A DNA stretch of 41,225 nt. Source: CAYZTD01 sp964473335. Its GTDB lineage: Archaea > Thermoplasmatota > E2 > DHVEG-1. The stretch spans positions 1-41,225 of the forward strand of contig CAYYOO010000006.1 in NCBI GenBank assembly GCA_964473335.1, given 5' to 3'. A program made the position numbers and the translations under genes. The first letter of the stretch is position 1. Each line of letters starts with the position of its first letter. Below are positions 31,133-39,815 of the stretch, piece after piece. The notes under the pieces are model-generated. The model searched no databases and had not been told where the DNA came from. It was given only the letters and a program-made list of their open reading frames with translations.

Positions 31133-32650
31133 TCATTCTCCAATTGTAAAATAAAAAGTCGCACCTTTCCCTTTTTTACTTTCAGCCCAAATTTTACCAT
31201 CATGTCTTTTAATTATTCTCTTCACTATACTTAGTCCAATTCCTGAGCCTGAAAAATCTTTTTGTTTATGAAGTCTTTGGAATGGAATGAACAATTTATC
31301 TGAATATTCCATGTTAAAACCTACTCCATTATCCTTAATATAAAAAACATTCCTACCTTTATCGTTTTTTTTATATCCAAAAATAATTTTTGGATTTTTT
31401 TCTTTTTCAGTAAACTTCAAAGAATTCGCGATAAGATTTTCCAGTAAAACTCTTAAAAGGTTTGGATCACCTTTAACATAAGTTTCTTCTTTGTTTTTAA
31501 CTTCAAATTTAATTTTATTTTTAGGCGAGTTCTTTTTAAAATCTCTGAATACTTCTTCAGCTATTTTACCTAAATTAATTGTATTATACTTAATCTCTGT
31601 TCTCATAAGTCTGGAGAGTTTAAGAAGGCCCTCAATCAGTTCAGCCATTCTATCAGCAGATTTTTTTATTCTAAAAAGAAAATCTTTTCCTTCATCATCT
31701 AAGATTTCTTCATAATCTTCAATTAAAGCCTGGCTAAAACCATTAATACTTCTCAAAGGAGCTCTTAGATCATGAGAAACTGAATAACTAAAAGCCTCAA
31801 GTTCTTTATTTGTTTCAGCAAGTTTCTTTGCTTGAAACATAAATCTTCTAGTAAGATCCTTTATTTCTTTTTCTGATTGTTTTCTATCAGTGATATCTTG
31901 TACAACACCAAGCATTCTATATGGTTTATTTTCTTCATCAGTAAAAACATCGCCCATCTCTCTAAGCCAACGGACGGTTCCATCAGGCCAGATTATCCTA
32001 TGCTCGATATCGTAATCTTTTCCTTTTTTTATACATCTGTCAACTTCTTTTTCTATCAGTTTTCTATCATCAGGATGGACATATTTCATAAAATCTTCAA
32101 AAGTTCCTTTGAATTGCCCTTTTTTAAGTCCAAATATTGGTTCAATCTGATCAGACCATTTTATCTTCTCTGAATTTATATTATATTCCCAACTACCGAT
32201 TTCAGCTGCCTTCTGTGCTAACCTGTATCTTTCCTCATTTTCTTTCAAGTTTTTCTGTGTTTTTTTATATTCTGTTACATCTATTGCAAGTTCAAACCTA
32301 ACTTTTCGTCCATCAGGCCACATAATTAATTTGTCAGTTATAATAAAATCTCTATCAAGTTTAGGATTATGATACTCCCATCTGTATGGTTTTTCAGGAT
32401 TTTCTAATATTTTATCATTAGTACAAAAATCACAAGGATGATTTAAATTTTGAAAAATCTCATAACATTTTTTACCAACAGGATTTTTTCCTAAAAGATC
32501 TTCAAAATATTTATTTACAAATAAAACTTCGTGGCTGTCAATATCGGTAACATATATGATTTCATTTATACTATTAAATATTGATAATAATTGGTTTTTT
32601 TCAAATAAAAAATTTTTTTTGTTTTGATCTACAAAATTTGTTTTTTGCAT
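31133..32650 (-). CDS. PAS-PAS sensor histidine kinase
   Basis: This 505-residue soluble kinase has two PAS domains (about 18-130 and 140-260), the first with a CDFC pair that might bind metal or sense redox, then the phosphorylation helix SHDLRAPLRSI and the ATPase domain with N-box LENLIANSLKF, G1 DNGVGF and G2 GSGIGLSIV. No membrane helix is seen, so it senses a cytosolic signal. It is followed by the receiver-PAS-DUF835 gene six bases away and then by the Rcp1-type regulator. A TATA-like tttataag lies upstream near 32713-32720. Confidence 0.93.
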   Translation of the reverse strand: MQKTNFVDQNKKNFLFEKNQLLSIFNSINEIIYVTDIDSHEVLFVNKYFEDLLGKNPVGKKCYEIFQNLNHPCDFCTNDKILENPEKPYRWEYHNPKLDRDFIITDKLIMWPDGRKVRFELAIDVTEYKKTQKNLKENEERYRLAQKAAEIGSWEYNINSEKIKWSDQIEPIFGLKKGQFKGTFEDFMKYVHPDDRKLIEKEVDRCIKKGKDYDIEHRIIWPDGTVRWLREMGDVFTDEENKPYRMLGVVQDITDRKQSEKEIKDLTRRFMFQAKKLAETNKELEAFSYSVSHDLRAPLRSINGFSQALIEDYEEILDDEGKDFLFRIKKSADRMAELIEGLLKLSRLMRTEIKYNTINLGKIAEEVFRDFKKNSPKNKIKFEVKNKEETYVKGDPNLLRVLLENLIANSLKFTEKEKNPKIIFGYKKNDKGRNVFYIKDNGVGFNMEYSDKLFIPFQRLHKQKDFSGSGIGLSIVKRIIKRHDGKIWAESKKGKGATFYFTIGE

Positions 32651-32743
32651 ACTTTTAGATTTATTTATCTCTTTTTCCCCCGTTTCACTATTTTTAACAT
32701 ACCTTATATCTTATAAACCTTTTCATAACATCTTATTATTAAA

Positions 32744-33856
32744 TCATATTTTACTCATTTTTAAAGCATGAATGATATCATTAGAACTAATTACTCCAAC
32801 AAATTTATCTTCTTTTTCAACAAACAAATGGTTATATTTATTACTAGAAAGTTCTTTGAATGCTGATATTGCTTTTTTATCTTGAGAAATTTTTGAAAAA
32901 TCCTTTTTCATAATGTCTTTTATTTCGACCTCTTTAATATTTTCCCCACTCACATCTTTAACATCATCAATTGTAACTACTCCAATCAATTTATCGTTCT
33001 TTATAACAGGATATATAAAACTCCTATTTTCTTTGGCAAAATCAAGGAAATCTTTAATCTTTTCATCTGGTGATACAGTTTTCATATTTTTTGTCATTAT
33101 ATCTTCAACTTTTTTATCTTCTAGAGCAAGAGAAATCTTTACCATTTTTTCTTCTTGAGTTGCTCCAAAAAATAAAAAAACTGAAATCATAACAAGCCAA
33201 ATATTTAAGGTTATAATACCAAAAATTGCCATTGCAATTGCAATTCCTTTACCTATATTTGATGCATGAGATGTAGCTTTTCCATAGTCCATATATTTAG
33301 CAAGAGTGGCCCTAACTAATCTGCCGCCATCTGTGGGGTATGCAGGTATTAGATTGAAAAGCCCTAGAATAAAATTATAAAAACCCAAGGTTCCTGCACT
33401 TATAAATATAATCTGAGAAAGCATATTGTTTCCAAAATAGTTAGTTGAAAAAAATATCAAAATAAAAAAAACTGATAGAAGAAAACTCACAGCTGGCCCT
33501 GCAGCAGCAATTTTTATCTCAGTATTAGGATCTCTTGGGGTTTCTTTCATCTGAGAAGCCCCACCAAAAACAAAAAGGGTAATATTATTAATTTTAAATC
33601 CCTTTTTTTGAGTTACATATGAGTGACCCAGTTCGTGTAATAAGACACATACGAAAAACAAGATAGTTAATATTATGCCGAAGAAATATTTGAAAATATT
33701 TGATGTTTGTAACTCTCCATATCCAATAGTAAAACCAAGTAACTGAATACTTTGTACAGAAAAAACCCATGCAAACAATGCAAGAATGATAATAAAACTA
33801 AAATGTATTTTAATTGGGATTCCAAGTAACTTAGCAATTCTAAACGATGTTTTCAT
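32744..33856 (-). CDS. Site-2 protease (M50) with two CBS domains
   Basis: This 370-residue integral membrane metalloprotease has HELGH (74-78) for zinc, a distal AYPTDGGR (D176), about six membrane helices and two C-terminal CBS domains (about 246-300 and 306-365), the SpoIVFB/MJ0392 arrangement in which adenosine nucleotides binding to CBS control access to the active site. Such proteases cut membrane-bound regulators. A perfect palindromic element and a TATA-like ttaaatatt lie upstream. Its target is unknown; none is adjacent. Confidence 0.93.
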   Translation of the reverse strand: MKTSFRIAKLLGIPIKIHFSFIIILALFAWVFSVQSIQLLGFTIGYGELQTSNIFKYFFGIILTILFFVCVLLHELGHSYVTQKKGFKINNITLFVFGGASQMKETPRDPNTEIKIAAAGPAVSFLLSVFFILIFFSTNYFGNNMLSQIIFISAGTLGFYNFILGLFNLIPAYPTDGGRLVRATLAKYMDYGKATSHASNIGKGIAIAMAIFGIITLNIWLVMISVFLFFGATQEEKMVKISLALEDKKVEDIMTKNMKTVSPDEKIKDFLDFAKENRSFIYPVIKNDKLIGVVTIDDVKDVSGENIKEVEIKDIMKKDFSKISQDKKAISAFKELSSNKYNHLFVEKEDKFVGVISSNDIIHALKMSKI

Positions 33857-33890
33857 CCTATATTTTTAATCTCGGTAAATATTTAACAAT

Positions 33891-33905
33891 AACTTAAAAA
33901 CAGTT
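33891..33905 (-). promoter_or_regulatory. Palindromic promoter element AACT-N7-AGTT
   Basis: A perfect copy, 34 bases upstream of the site-2 protease ATG. A weaker, six-of-eight copy (AACC-N7-AGTC, about 33996-34010) faces the divergent sulfurtransferase gene. Confidence 0.55.
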
Positions 33906-34066
33906 TAAATTTAACTAAAAAATAGATTAATAAAATAAATTGATATTTACAGTTTTAATTTTAACTTTTTTAAAATTGTTTTTAATGTAATATTAAACCG
34001 AATTTAAGTCAATATTATATATTCTCTTCAAAATTTTATATTAAAAATCTAAGGTGAAAAAACGAA

Positions 34067-34963
34067 ATGAGAAATTATCCATACCCAAAAGATAAAGAAA
34101 GTAAAGTAAAATTAGTTTCTACAGAATGGCTTGAAAAAAATATTGATAAACCAAATATAACGGTTTTAGATACTCAGCCAGATATACATGACTATATTAC
34201 AGAGCATTTGCCAGGTGCAGTATATTTAAACCAAAAACTTTTGAGAGTGCCTTTTGAAGGAAGACCAGGGGTTTATGTTCCAGATAATGTAATTCAAAGT
34301 CTTTTTAATAGAATAGGTCTAAAAGAAGATAGTCCTGTTGTTGTATACACAGGCAAAGGTGAATTCAGAGGTTGGGGGGATGGACTAGAACAAACCATGT
34401 TAGCATATACTCTTGCTAGATTTGGACATAATAATGTATATGTCCTTGATGGAGGACTTGACAAATGGAAAAAAGAACAAAAGGATTTAACTAAAGAGTT
34501 TCCAAATGTAAAAGAATCAAATTTTAATCTAAATGTGCAAGATGATTACTATTTAAACATGGAAGAAGTTAAAGATTTAAAAGATAGAGATGACGCGATA
34601 CTTCTTGATGCAAGACCAAAAAATGTTTATGAAGGACAAGGTCCGTGGATTTTACCAGGGCACATCCCAGGTGCTGTTAATCTTCCATGGAAAAAATTGA
34701 TGGATGAAACTAATCCAAAATTATTAAAGCCTGATGATGAAATTAAAGAAATTTTAAATGAGGTAGGAGCCACAAGAGATAAACTAGTAATCTGCTCATG
34801 TGGAACAGGAAGAGAAGCAACAAACGAGTTTTTACTTTTCAAATTTTACCTAGGTTATCCAAATGTTAAGATATATGAAGGATCGTTTACTGAATGGACT
34901 TCATATCCAGAAAATCCAACTGTAGTCGGTGAAAAACCAAGGTTAAAAGAAGTAGTAGAATAA
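34067..34963 (+). CDS. Tandem-rhodanese sulfurtransferase
   Basis: This 298-residue protein has two rhodanese domains. The first (about 15-135) has VLDTQPDIHDYITEHLPGAV but no catalytic Cys (VVVYTGKGE), as usual for the inactive half. The second (about 165-285) has LLDARPKNVYEG, HIPGAVN and the active loop CSCGTGREAT, with C245 as likely persulfide Cys. Thiosulfate or 3-mercaptopyruvate is the usual donor. The insertion EFRGWGDG in domain 1 is unusual. AGGTGA nine bases before ATG 34067 supports the start. It heads a sulfur-related gene pair. Confidence 0.9.
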   Translation: MRNYPYPKDKESKVKLVSTEWLEKNIDKPNITVLDTQPDIHDYITEHLPGAVYLNQKLLRVPFEGRPGVYVPDNVIQSLFNRIGLKEDSPVVVYTGKGEFRGWGDGLEQTMLAYTLARFGHNNVYVLDGGLDKWKKEQKDLTKEFPNVKESNFNLNVQDDYYLNMEEVKDLKDRDDAILLDARPKNVYEGQGPWILPGHIPGAVNLPWKKLMDETNPKLLKPDDEIKEILNEVGATRDKLVICSCGTGREATNEFLLFKFYLGYPNVKIYEGSFTEWTSYPENPTVVGEKPRLKEVVE

Positions 34964-35014
34964 AACAATCTACTACATTTTTCATATATCCAAAATTCGG
35001 AGTTGAAAATAATT

Positions 35015-36382
35015 ATGTTATTTGAAAAAATTGTTTCAGAAGGACTTGCACATAACTCCTATATAATCTCATCAGGTGGAACTGCTGCAGTAATTGATCC
35101 AAAAAGAGACATTAATGAATATCTAGATGTTGCACAAAAAAATGATATTAAAATCAAATATATTTTTGAAACTCATAGAAACGAAGATTATGTAATAGGA
35201 TCAAAAGAACTACAAAATAAAACAGATGCAGAAATATATCATAGTTCAAAACTCGATTTTAAATATGGCAAAAAAATTAAAGAAAACGACAAATTTAACT
35301 TAGGTCTTTTTGAACTAGAAATACTTGAAACACCGGGTCATACTGATGACAGTATATCAATAACAGTAAAAGATAAAAAAATATCGGACGATGTATTCAT
35401 GATTTTTACAGGAGATACTCTTTTTGCTGGAGATACAGGTAGAATTGATTTATACGGAGAAAAACAAAGAAAAAAACAATCAGAAAAACTCTATGATTCC
35501 CTACATAATAAAATCCTAAGTTTAGGTGATGGAGTAATTATCTGCCCTGCACATGGACAGGGATCAGTTTGCGGAGGAGAGATAAGAGATCATGAATATA
35601 CAACAATCGGCTATGAGAAAAAGACAAATAGTTTACTAAAAAAATCAAAAAATGATTTTGTTGATATTAAAACAAAAGAGAATCACTATATTCCACCATA
35701 TTTTAAAAAAATGGAGGAGTACAATAAAAATGGTGCACCTATCTTAGGAGGTCTACCAAATATAACTGCAATGAATCCAGAAGAAATTAAACACTCAATA
35801 TCAAAAAAAGTTCAAATTCTAGATATAAGATCTCCAGTTAGTTTTACTGGGGGACATATACCAGGGAGTCTAAACATCTGGAGAAATGGAATACCAATGT
35901 TTTCAGGTTATTTTCTAAATTACACTAATCCAATTATACTAATTGATGATTTTAATAAAGATCTTAATGAAATTATAAAACCATTAATAAGACTCGGGTT
36001 TGATAATGTACAAGGATACTTGCAAAAAGGATTTTCAAATTGGACAAATTCAAATGAAGAAATAGAAAAAATTAATACAATTACTCCAAAGGAATTAAAA
36101 GACACCTTTGATGAAAAAGATCATTTTTTACTTGATGTAAGAAATAGTTCCAACTGGAAAAAACCAGGTCATATCAAAAATGCAAATCAAGTATATGTAG
36201 GAAAATTAGAAAATAGTCTAGAAAAAATCCCAAATAATAAAGAAATTATTGTTTACTGCGATAGCGGATTTAAAACAAGTATTGCATCAAGTTTTCTTAA
36301 AAAAAATGGATTTTCAAAAGTCACTAATTTATTAGGAGGAATCTTAGCCTGGAAAAAAGCAGACTATAGTTTAGAAAAATAG
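35015..36382 (+). CDS. Metallo-beta-lactamase fold plus two rhodanese domains
   Basis: This 455-residue protein has an MBL domain (about 1-250), similar in layout to persulfide dioxygenases, then two rhodanese domains (about 255-350 and 360-455). In the MBL part the usual THxHxDH is ETHRNEDY (H54, N56, D58, Y59), so two metal ligands are changed, while TPGHTDD, GDTLFAGD and AHGQGS are kept. Rhodanese 1 lacks the Cys (LIDDFNK), rhodanese 2 has VYCDSGF. ATG 35015 is preferred over TTG 35003 because GGAG ends right before the latter. Persulfide handling is likely, with altered metal site. Confidence 0.87.
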   Translation: MLFEKIVSEGLAHNSYIISSGGTAAVIDPKRDINEYLDVAQKNDIKIKYIFETHRNEDYVIGSKELQNKTDAEIYHSSKLDFKYGKKIKENDKFNLGLFELEILETPGHTDDSISITVKDKKISDDVFMIFTGDTLFAGDTGRIDLYGEKQRKKQSEKLYDSLHNKILSLGDGVIICPAHGQGSVCGGEIRDHEYTTIGYEKKTNSLLKKSKNDFVDIKTKENHYIPPYFKKMEEYNKNGAPILGGLPNITAMNPEEIKHSISKKVQILDIRSPVSFTGGHIPGSLNIWRNGIPMFSGYFLNYTNPIILIDDFNKDLNEIIKPLIRLGFDNVQGYLQKGFSNWTNSNEEIEKINTITPKELKDTFDEKDHFLLDVRNSSNWKKPGHIKNANQVYVGKLENSLEKIPNNKEIIVYCDSGFKTSIASSFLKKNGFSKVTNLLGGILAWKKADYSLEK

Positions 36383-36406
36383 ATTTATTTGGAGAGTAAA
36401 TAAAAA

Positions 36407-37525
36407 ATGAATAAAGTAAAAAATATAATAAAAAAAGATTACCCGAAAGTAGAAGGAGAAGAACAAATATCAAAAGCAGTTTCACATATGAATGATTACG
36501 AAGGTATAATTGTCTTAGAAGATGGAAAATATGCGGGAATTCTAAATAAAAGAGATATTTCACGTGCTAAAATATCACCAAAAGCAAAAGTAAAAACATT
36601 TGTTAAAAATGTAGCAAAAATTTCAGGAAAAGAAGACCTAGCAAAAACCGCAGCATATATGCTTGAGAGCGATTCATATATTTTACCTGTTTTTGAAAAA
36701 GATAAAATAATTGGCATTGTCACCGCAAAAGACGTACTTAAAAAAGCAGTTGAAAAAGAATTCGGTGAAGAAAAAATTGAAAAATATATCTCAAAACCAG
36801 TAATAAAAATAGATGCAGATGACCCAGTGTCAAAAGCAATAAGGATTTTCAAAGAAGAAGATATTTCAAGACTGCCTGTTTTTGAAAATAACAATCTTTC
36901 AGGAATTATAACATTAGATGACACTCTTTCAAAATTTATTCATCCGGAACATAGGCAGGGTGGATCAGGTCAATATGATGACACCTCAAAATATGGAGCA
37001 TATATGGCAGATAAAAAAGAATCCATTGATTTACCAATAAGAGGTATGATGTCTTCAACATATCAACTCATGGAGCCAGATAGAAAAGTAAAAGATGTAG
37101 TAAACCAAATGTTTGAAAAAGACTACCGTGGAATGATGATCGGAAAAGGAGATATCATTCAAGGAATAGTAACAAAAAGAGATTTACTAGAGCCACTTGC
37201 AACTTCAATGATAACTGAACCAATTGTAATCCAATTTTCAGGAAAACTTGATCAAATTAAAGATTTCAATAAAATTAGACCCAAGGAAATCATATATAAT
37301 CAGTTCAAAAAATATCTTGATTTTTTAGACAATGCATATGTCTATGTCAGATTAAAACAGCACACAGAACAAAGCAAAGGAAAACACATAATCTACTGCA
37401 AAATGAGACTTTCAAGCCCACGTGATATGTATGTAGCTTCAGAAGAAGGATGGGGATATTTAGATGCAATAAATAAATCAATTGAAGCAATAGAAAAGCA
37501 GATTAAAAAAGATATGGGGAGATGA
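36407..37525 (+). CDS. Four-CBS protein fused to an HPF-like ribosome-hibernation domain
   Basis: This 372-residue cytosolic protein has four CBS motifs (about 1-60, 60-120, 125-185 and 205-265), making two Bateman modules that would bind AMP, ATP or SAM, followed by a region of about 105 residues with VYVRLKQHTEQSKGKHIIY and a final WGYLDAINKSIEAIEKQIKK helix, resembling the HPF/RaiA ribosome-associated fold. An energy sensor coupled to ribosome inactivation is the obvious inference. The start of the downstream DUF3892 gene overlaps its end. It follows the MBL-rhodanese gene by 24 bases. Confidence 0.82.
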   Translation: MNKVKNIIKKDYPKVEGEEQISKAVSHMNDYEGIIVLEDGKYAGILNKRDISRAKISPKAKVKTFVKNVAKISGKEDLAKTAAYMLESDSYILPVFEKDKIIGIVTAKDVLKKAVEKEFGEEKIEKYISKPVIKIDADDPVSKAIRIFKEEDISRLPVFENNNLSGIITLDDTLSKFIHPEHRQGGSGQYDDTSKYGAYMADKKESIDLPIRGMMSSTYQLMEPDRKVKDVVNQMFEKDYRGMMIGKGDIIQGIVTKRDLLEPLATSMITEPIVIQFSGKLDQIKDFNKIRPKEIIYNQFKKYLDFLDNAYVYVRLKQHTEQSKGKHIIYCKMRLSSPRDMYVASEEGWGYLDAINKSIEAIEKQIKKDMGR

Positions 37526-37530
37526 TATAT

Positions 37531-37857
37531 TTGAAAGAATATTGGGTGAGCCACATCAGAAAAAATGATAAACATATCAAACAAGTAAAAGCATTTTTGA
37601 ATACAGTTGAAGGAATAAAAAATCCAGTTTTGTTTAACAGAGATGAAATTGTCAAAAGTATCGAAGAAGAAAATGATGAATGGTATACTTGTGTGCTAAA
37701 AAATAAAAAAAAAGGAAAAAGAATATGGCAAAAAGGACCAAAGATTCATACAATAGAAATAAAGGCCGATAAATATATTCGGACAGATAGAAATAAGAAA
37801 GATTCAGATAACTTAGGTGAGCTCCCTTCTCTAGAAAAAGAAGAAAATAAACCTTAG
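37531..37857 (+). CDS. DUF3892-family protein
   Basis: This 108-residue protein matches DUF3892: start MKEYWVSHIRKNDKHI, Glu/Asp-rich middle and IRTDRNKKDSDNLGELP near the end. The family is widespread in bacteria and archaea, of unknown function. GGGGAG just before ATG 37522 is too close for that codon, but lies nine bases before TTG 37531, so I place the start there; the frame overlaps the CBS-HPF gene's end either way. Tight coupling with the CBS-HPF gene hints at a shared role in translation or stress, not proven. Confidence 0.8.
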   Translation: MKEYWVSHIRKNDKHIKQVKAFLNTVEGIKNPVLFNRDEIVKSIEEENDEWYTCVLKNKKKGKRIWQKGPKIHTIEIKADKYIRTDRNKKDSDNLGELPSLEKEENKP

Positions 37858-37924
37858 AACTAAAATTTTCATAAAAAATTTTTTAAAGAAAGAAACTTTT
37901 TAGATAAATAGGGTGGATTGTTAT

Positions 37925-39343
37925 TTGGATTTAAAAGAAAAATTGACTCCAGAGAACAAAAAAAGATGCATCTTTATTCTACTTGCATTCGTAGTCTTTA
38001 TCATAATAAACCTTATTCCAACTCCGCCTGGTCTTTCACCCCAAGGTCAAAGTGCAATATCCGTATTTGCTGCAACAGTTATATTATGGATAACTCGTCC
38101 AGTTTCTTTTCCAATAACTTTCTTTTTTATAACAGTTTCACTAGTTGCAACCGGAGTTTTTACACCCGATAGTGCCTTTCAAGGTGCCGGCTCAACTACA
38201 ATTTTCTTTTTAGTCGGCGCAATAATACTTGCATTTTCTCTTAGCAAATATAACCTTGATAAAAGAATAGCTTTAACTTTTCTAAAGAGATTTGGTTCAT
38301 CACCACATAGATTTTTACTTGGAATTATTTTGATAGCGGCATTTATGTCTATGATGATGCCTGCCCATGGCGTAGTTGCATTATTAATACCGATTATACT
38401 CAGCATACTTAGGTCAAGTAGAAGAGATATGGAAGGCACTAATTTTTCAAAATCAGTTTTACTATCTCTTGCTTATGCATCATCAGTAGGAAGCATGGGA
38501 ACACTTCTTGGTGGTGCAAGAAATCCTCTTGCAATATCTATCTACCATCAACAATTTCCAGGCAAAAGTATAAGTTTTGTTCATTGGTTTATCGCTGCAA
38601 TACCAATAGTTTTAGTTATGATTTTTTTTGTATATATTGTAATGAGGATTTTTTATCCATCTGAAAAAATTGATATGAAATACCTTAGAACATATTTACA
38701 AGATGAAGTTAAAAAGATGAGAAGTATCTCTTTTAACGAAATCAAGGTTCTTTTCTTTTTAGTTCTTGCATTTGTATTATGGGCTACATTTGGAACAATC
38801 ATTGGTATGGCAACAGTCGCTGTATTTATCGCAGGTCTACTTGGTCTTACAAAAACATTAACTTGGGAAGATGTAGAAAATAAACTTCCTTGGGGAATAA
38901 TTTTTCTATATGCTGGAGCTATAACATTAGCTTTTGCTTTAGCACAAGAAACAAACGCAGCAAATTTTATTGCAAGTAATGTTATTTATCTATTTTCTTC
39001 ACATCCTTATTTAGTTATTTTTGTTATTGTAACCCTTACTATCTTTTTATCTGAGGTAATGAGCAATAGTGCGGCAACTGGTACAATTCTACCAATTACT
39101 CTCACTATTTTTACTGCATCTGCTCTTAATCTAAGTCCAAAACTTGCTATGTTTGTAGTAGCGCTTCCTTCTGCATTTGCATTTATGTTTATAATCGGAA
39201 CACCTGGATCTGCGATGGTTTATGATACTGATCTAATCAGGACAAAGGATTTTTTAAAACCGGGTCTTACTCTAAATTTGATCGGGATTGCAATATTTAT
39301 GACTATAGGATTAGGATGGTGGAAAATCATTGGTTTATGGTGA
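37925..39343 (+). CDS. SLC13/DASS-family anion transporter
   Basis: This 472-residue protein has about 11-12 membrane helices and the divalent anion:sodium symporter architecture, with two SNT-like motifs: MGTLLGGARNP in the first half and MSNSAATGTILP with GTPGSA in the second. Members move dicarboxylates, sulfate or phosphate with sodium; the substrate is not clear from sequence. The start is TTG 37925, nine bases after GGTGG; a GTG at 37913 falls within that site. A degenerate UspA-like gene overlaps its end and may control it. Confidence 0.88.
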   Translation: MDLKEKLTPENKKRCIFILLAFVVFIIINLIPTPPGLSPQGQSAISVFAATVILWITRPVSFPITFFFITVSLVATGVFTPDSAFQGAGSTTIFFLVGAIILAFSLSKYNLDKRIALTFLKRFGSSPHRFLLGIILIAAFMSMMMPAHGVVALLIPIILSILRSSRRDMEGTNFSKSVLLSLAYASSVGSMGTLLGGARNPLAISIYHQQFPGKSISFVHWFIAAIPIVLVMIFFVYIVMRIFYPSEKIDMKYLRTYLQDEVKKMRSISFNEIKVLFFLVLAFVLWATFGTIIGMATVAVFIAGLLGLTKTLTWEDVENKLPWGIIFLYAGAITLAFALAQETNAANFIASNVIYLFSSHPYLVIFVIVTLTIFLSEVMSNSAATGTILPITLTIFTASALNLSPKLAMFVVALPSAFAFMFIIGTPGSAMVYDTDLIRTKDFLKPGLTLNLIGIAIFMTIGLGWWKIIGLW

Positions 39344-39347
39344 AAAT

Positions 39348-39812
39348 ATGAATGAAAAAAATAACAAAAAAATATTAATTGCATGTTACAGAAGTCCATA
39401 TGATAAAGAAAGTCTAAAAAAAATTGAAAAACTATTAAAAAATAAACAACCAGATAAAGTAATAGTATTAAGTATATCTGAAACAAAAAAATCAAGTGGA
39501 ACAATAAAAAGTTATCTTGGAAGAAAAGATATAAATAAATTAATAGGCCAATATGAAAAAGACCAAGAAATTCGTTCATCAGGATATTCTGATAAAATAC
39601 TTAATATAAGTAGAGAACTAGACATTCCTGCCGAAAAGATAATTAAAAAAGGTAAAGCCTCGAAAATTATTCTTAAGGCTATTAAAAAATATAAACCCTC
39701 ACATGTTGTAATACATCCATCAGATAAATCAAGTGTGGATAAGGCCATCTCAGGATCTGTTGAAGATAAAGTATGCAAAAGTAGTAGTTGCAAGGTAACA
39801 ATTTTAGATTAA
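39348..39812 (+). CDS. UspA-like protein without the ATP motif
   Basis: This 154-residue protein has a UspA-type fold start KILIACYRSPYDKESLKKI and end CKVTILD, but the nucleotide site G-2x-G-9x-G-S/T is altered to HPSDKSSVDKAISGSV: the first two Gly are missing and only the last G-S remains. The VDGS loop of normal UspA is CYRSP. It likely does not bind ATP in the standard way. Its start, four bases after the transporter stop with GGTGA upstream, suggests it partners with that transporter, a known arrangement for UspA domains. Confidence 0.8.
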   Translation: MNEKNNKKILIACYRSPYDKESLKKIEKLLKNKQPDKVIVLSISETKKSSGTIKSYLGRKDINKLIGQYEKDQEIRSSGYSDKILNISRELDIPAEKIIKKGKASKIILKAIKKYKPSHVVIHPSDKSSVDKAISGSVEDKVCKSSSCKVTILD

Positions 39813-39815
39813 TGT

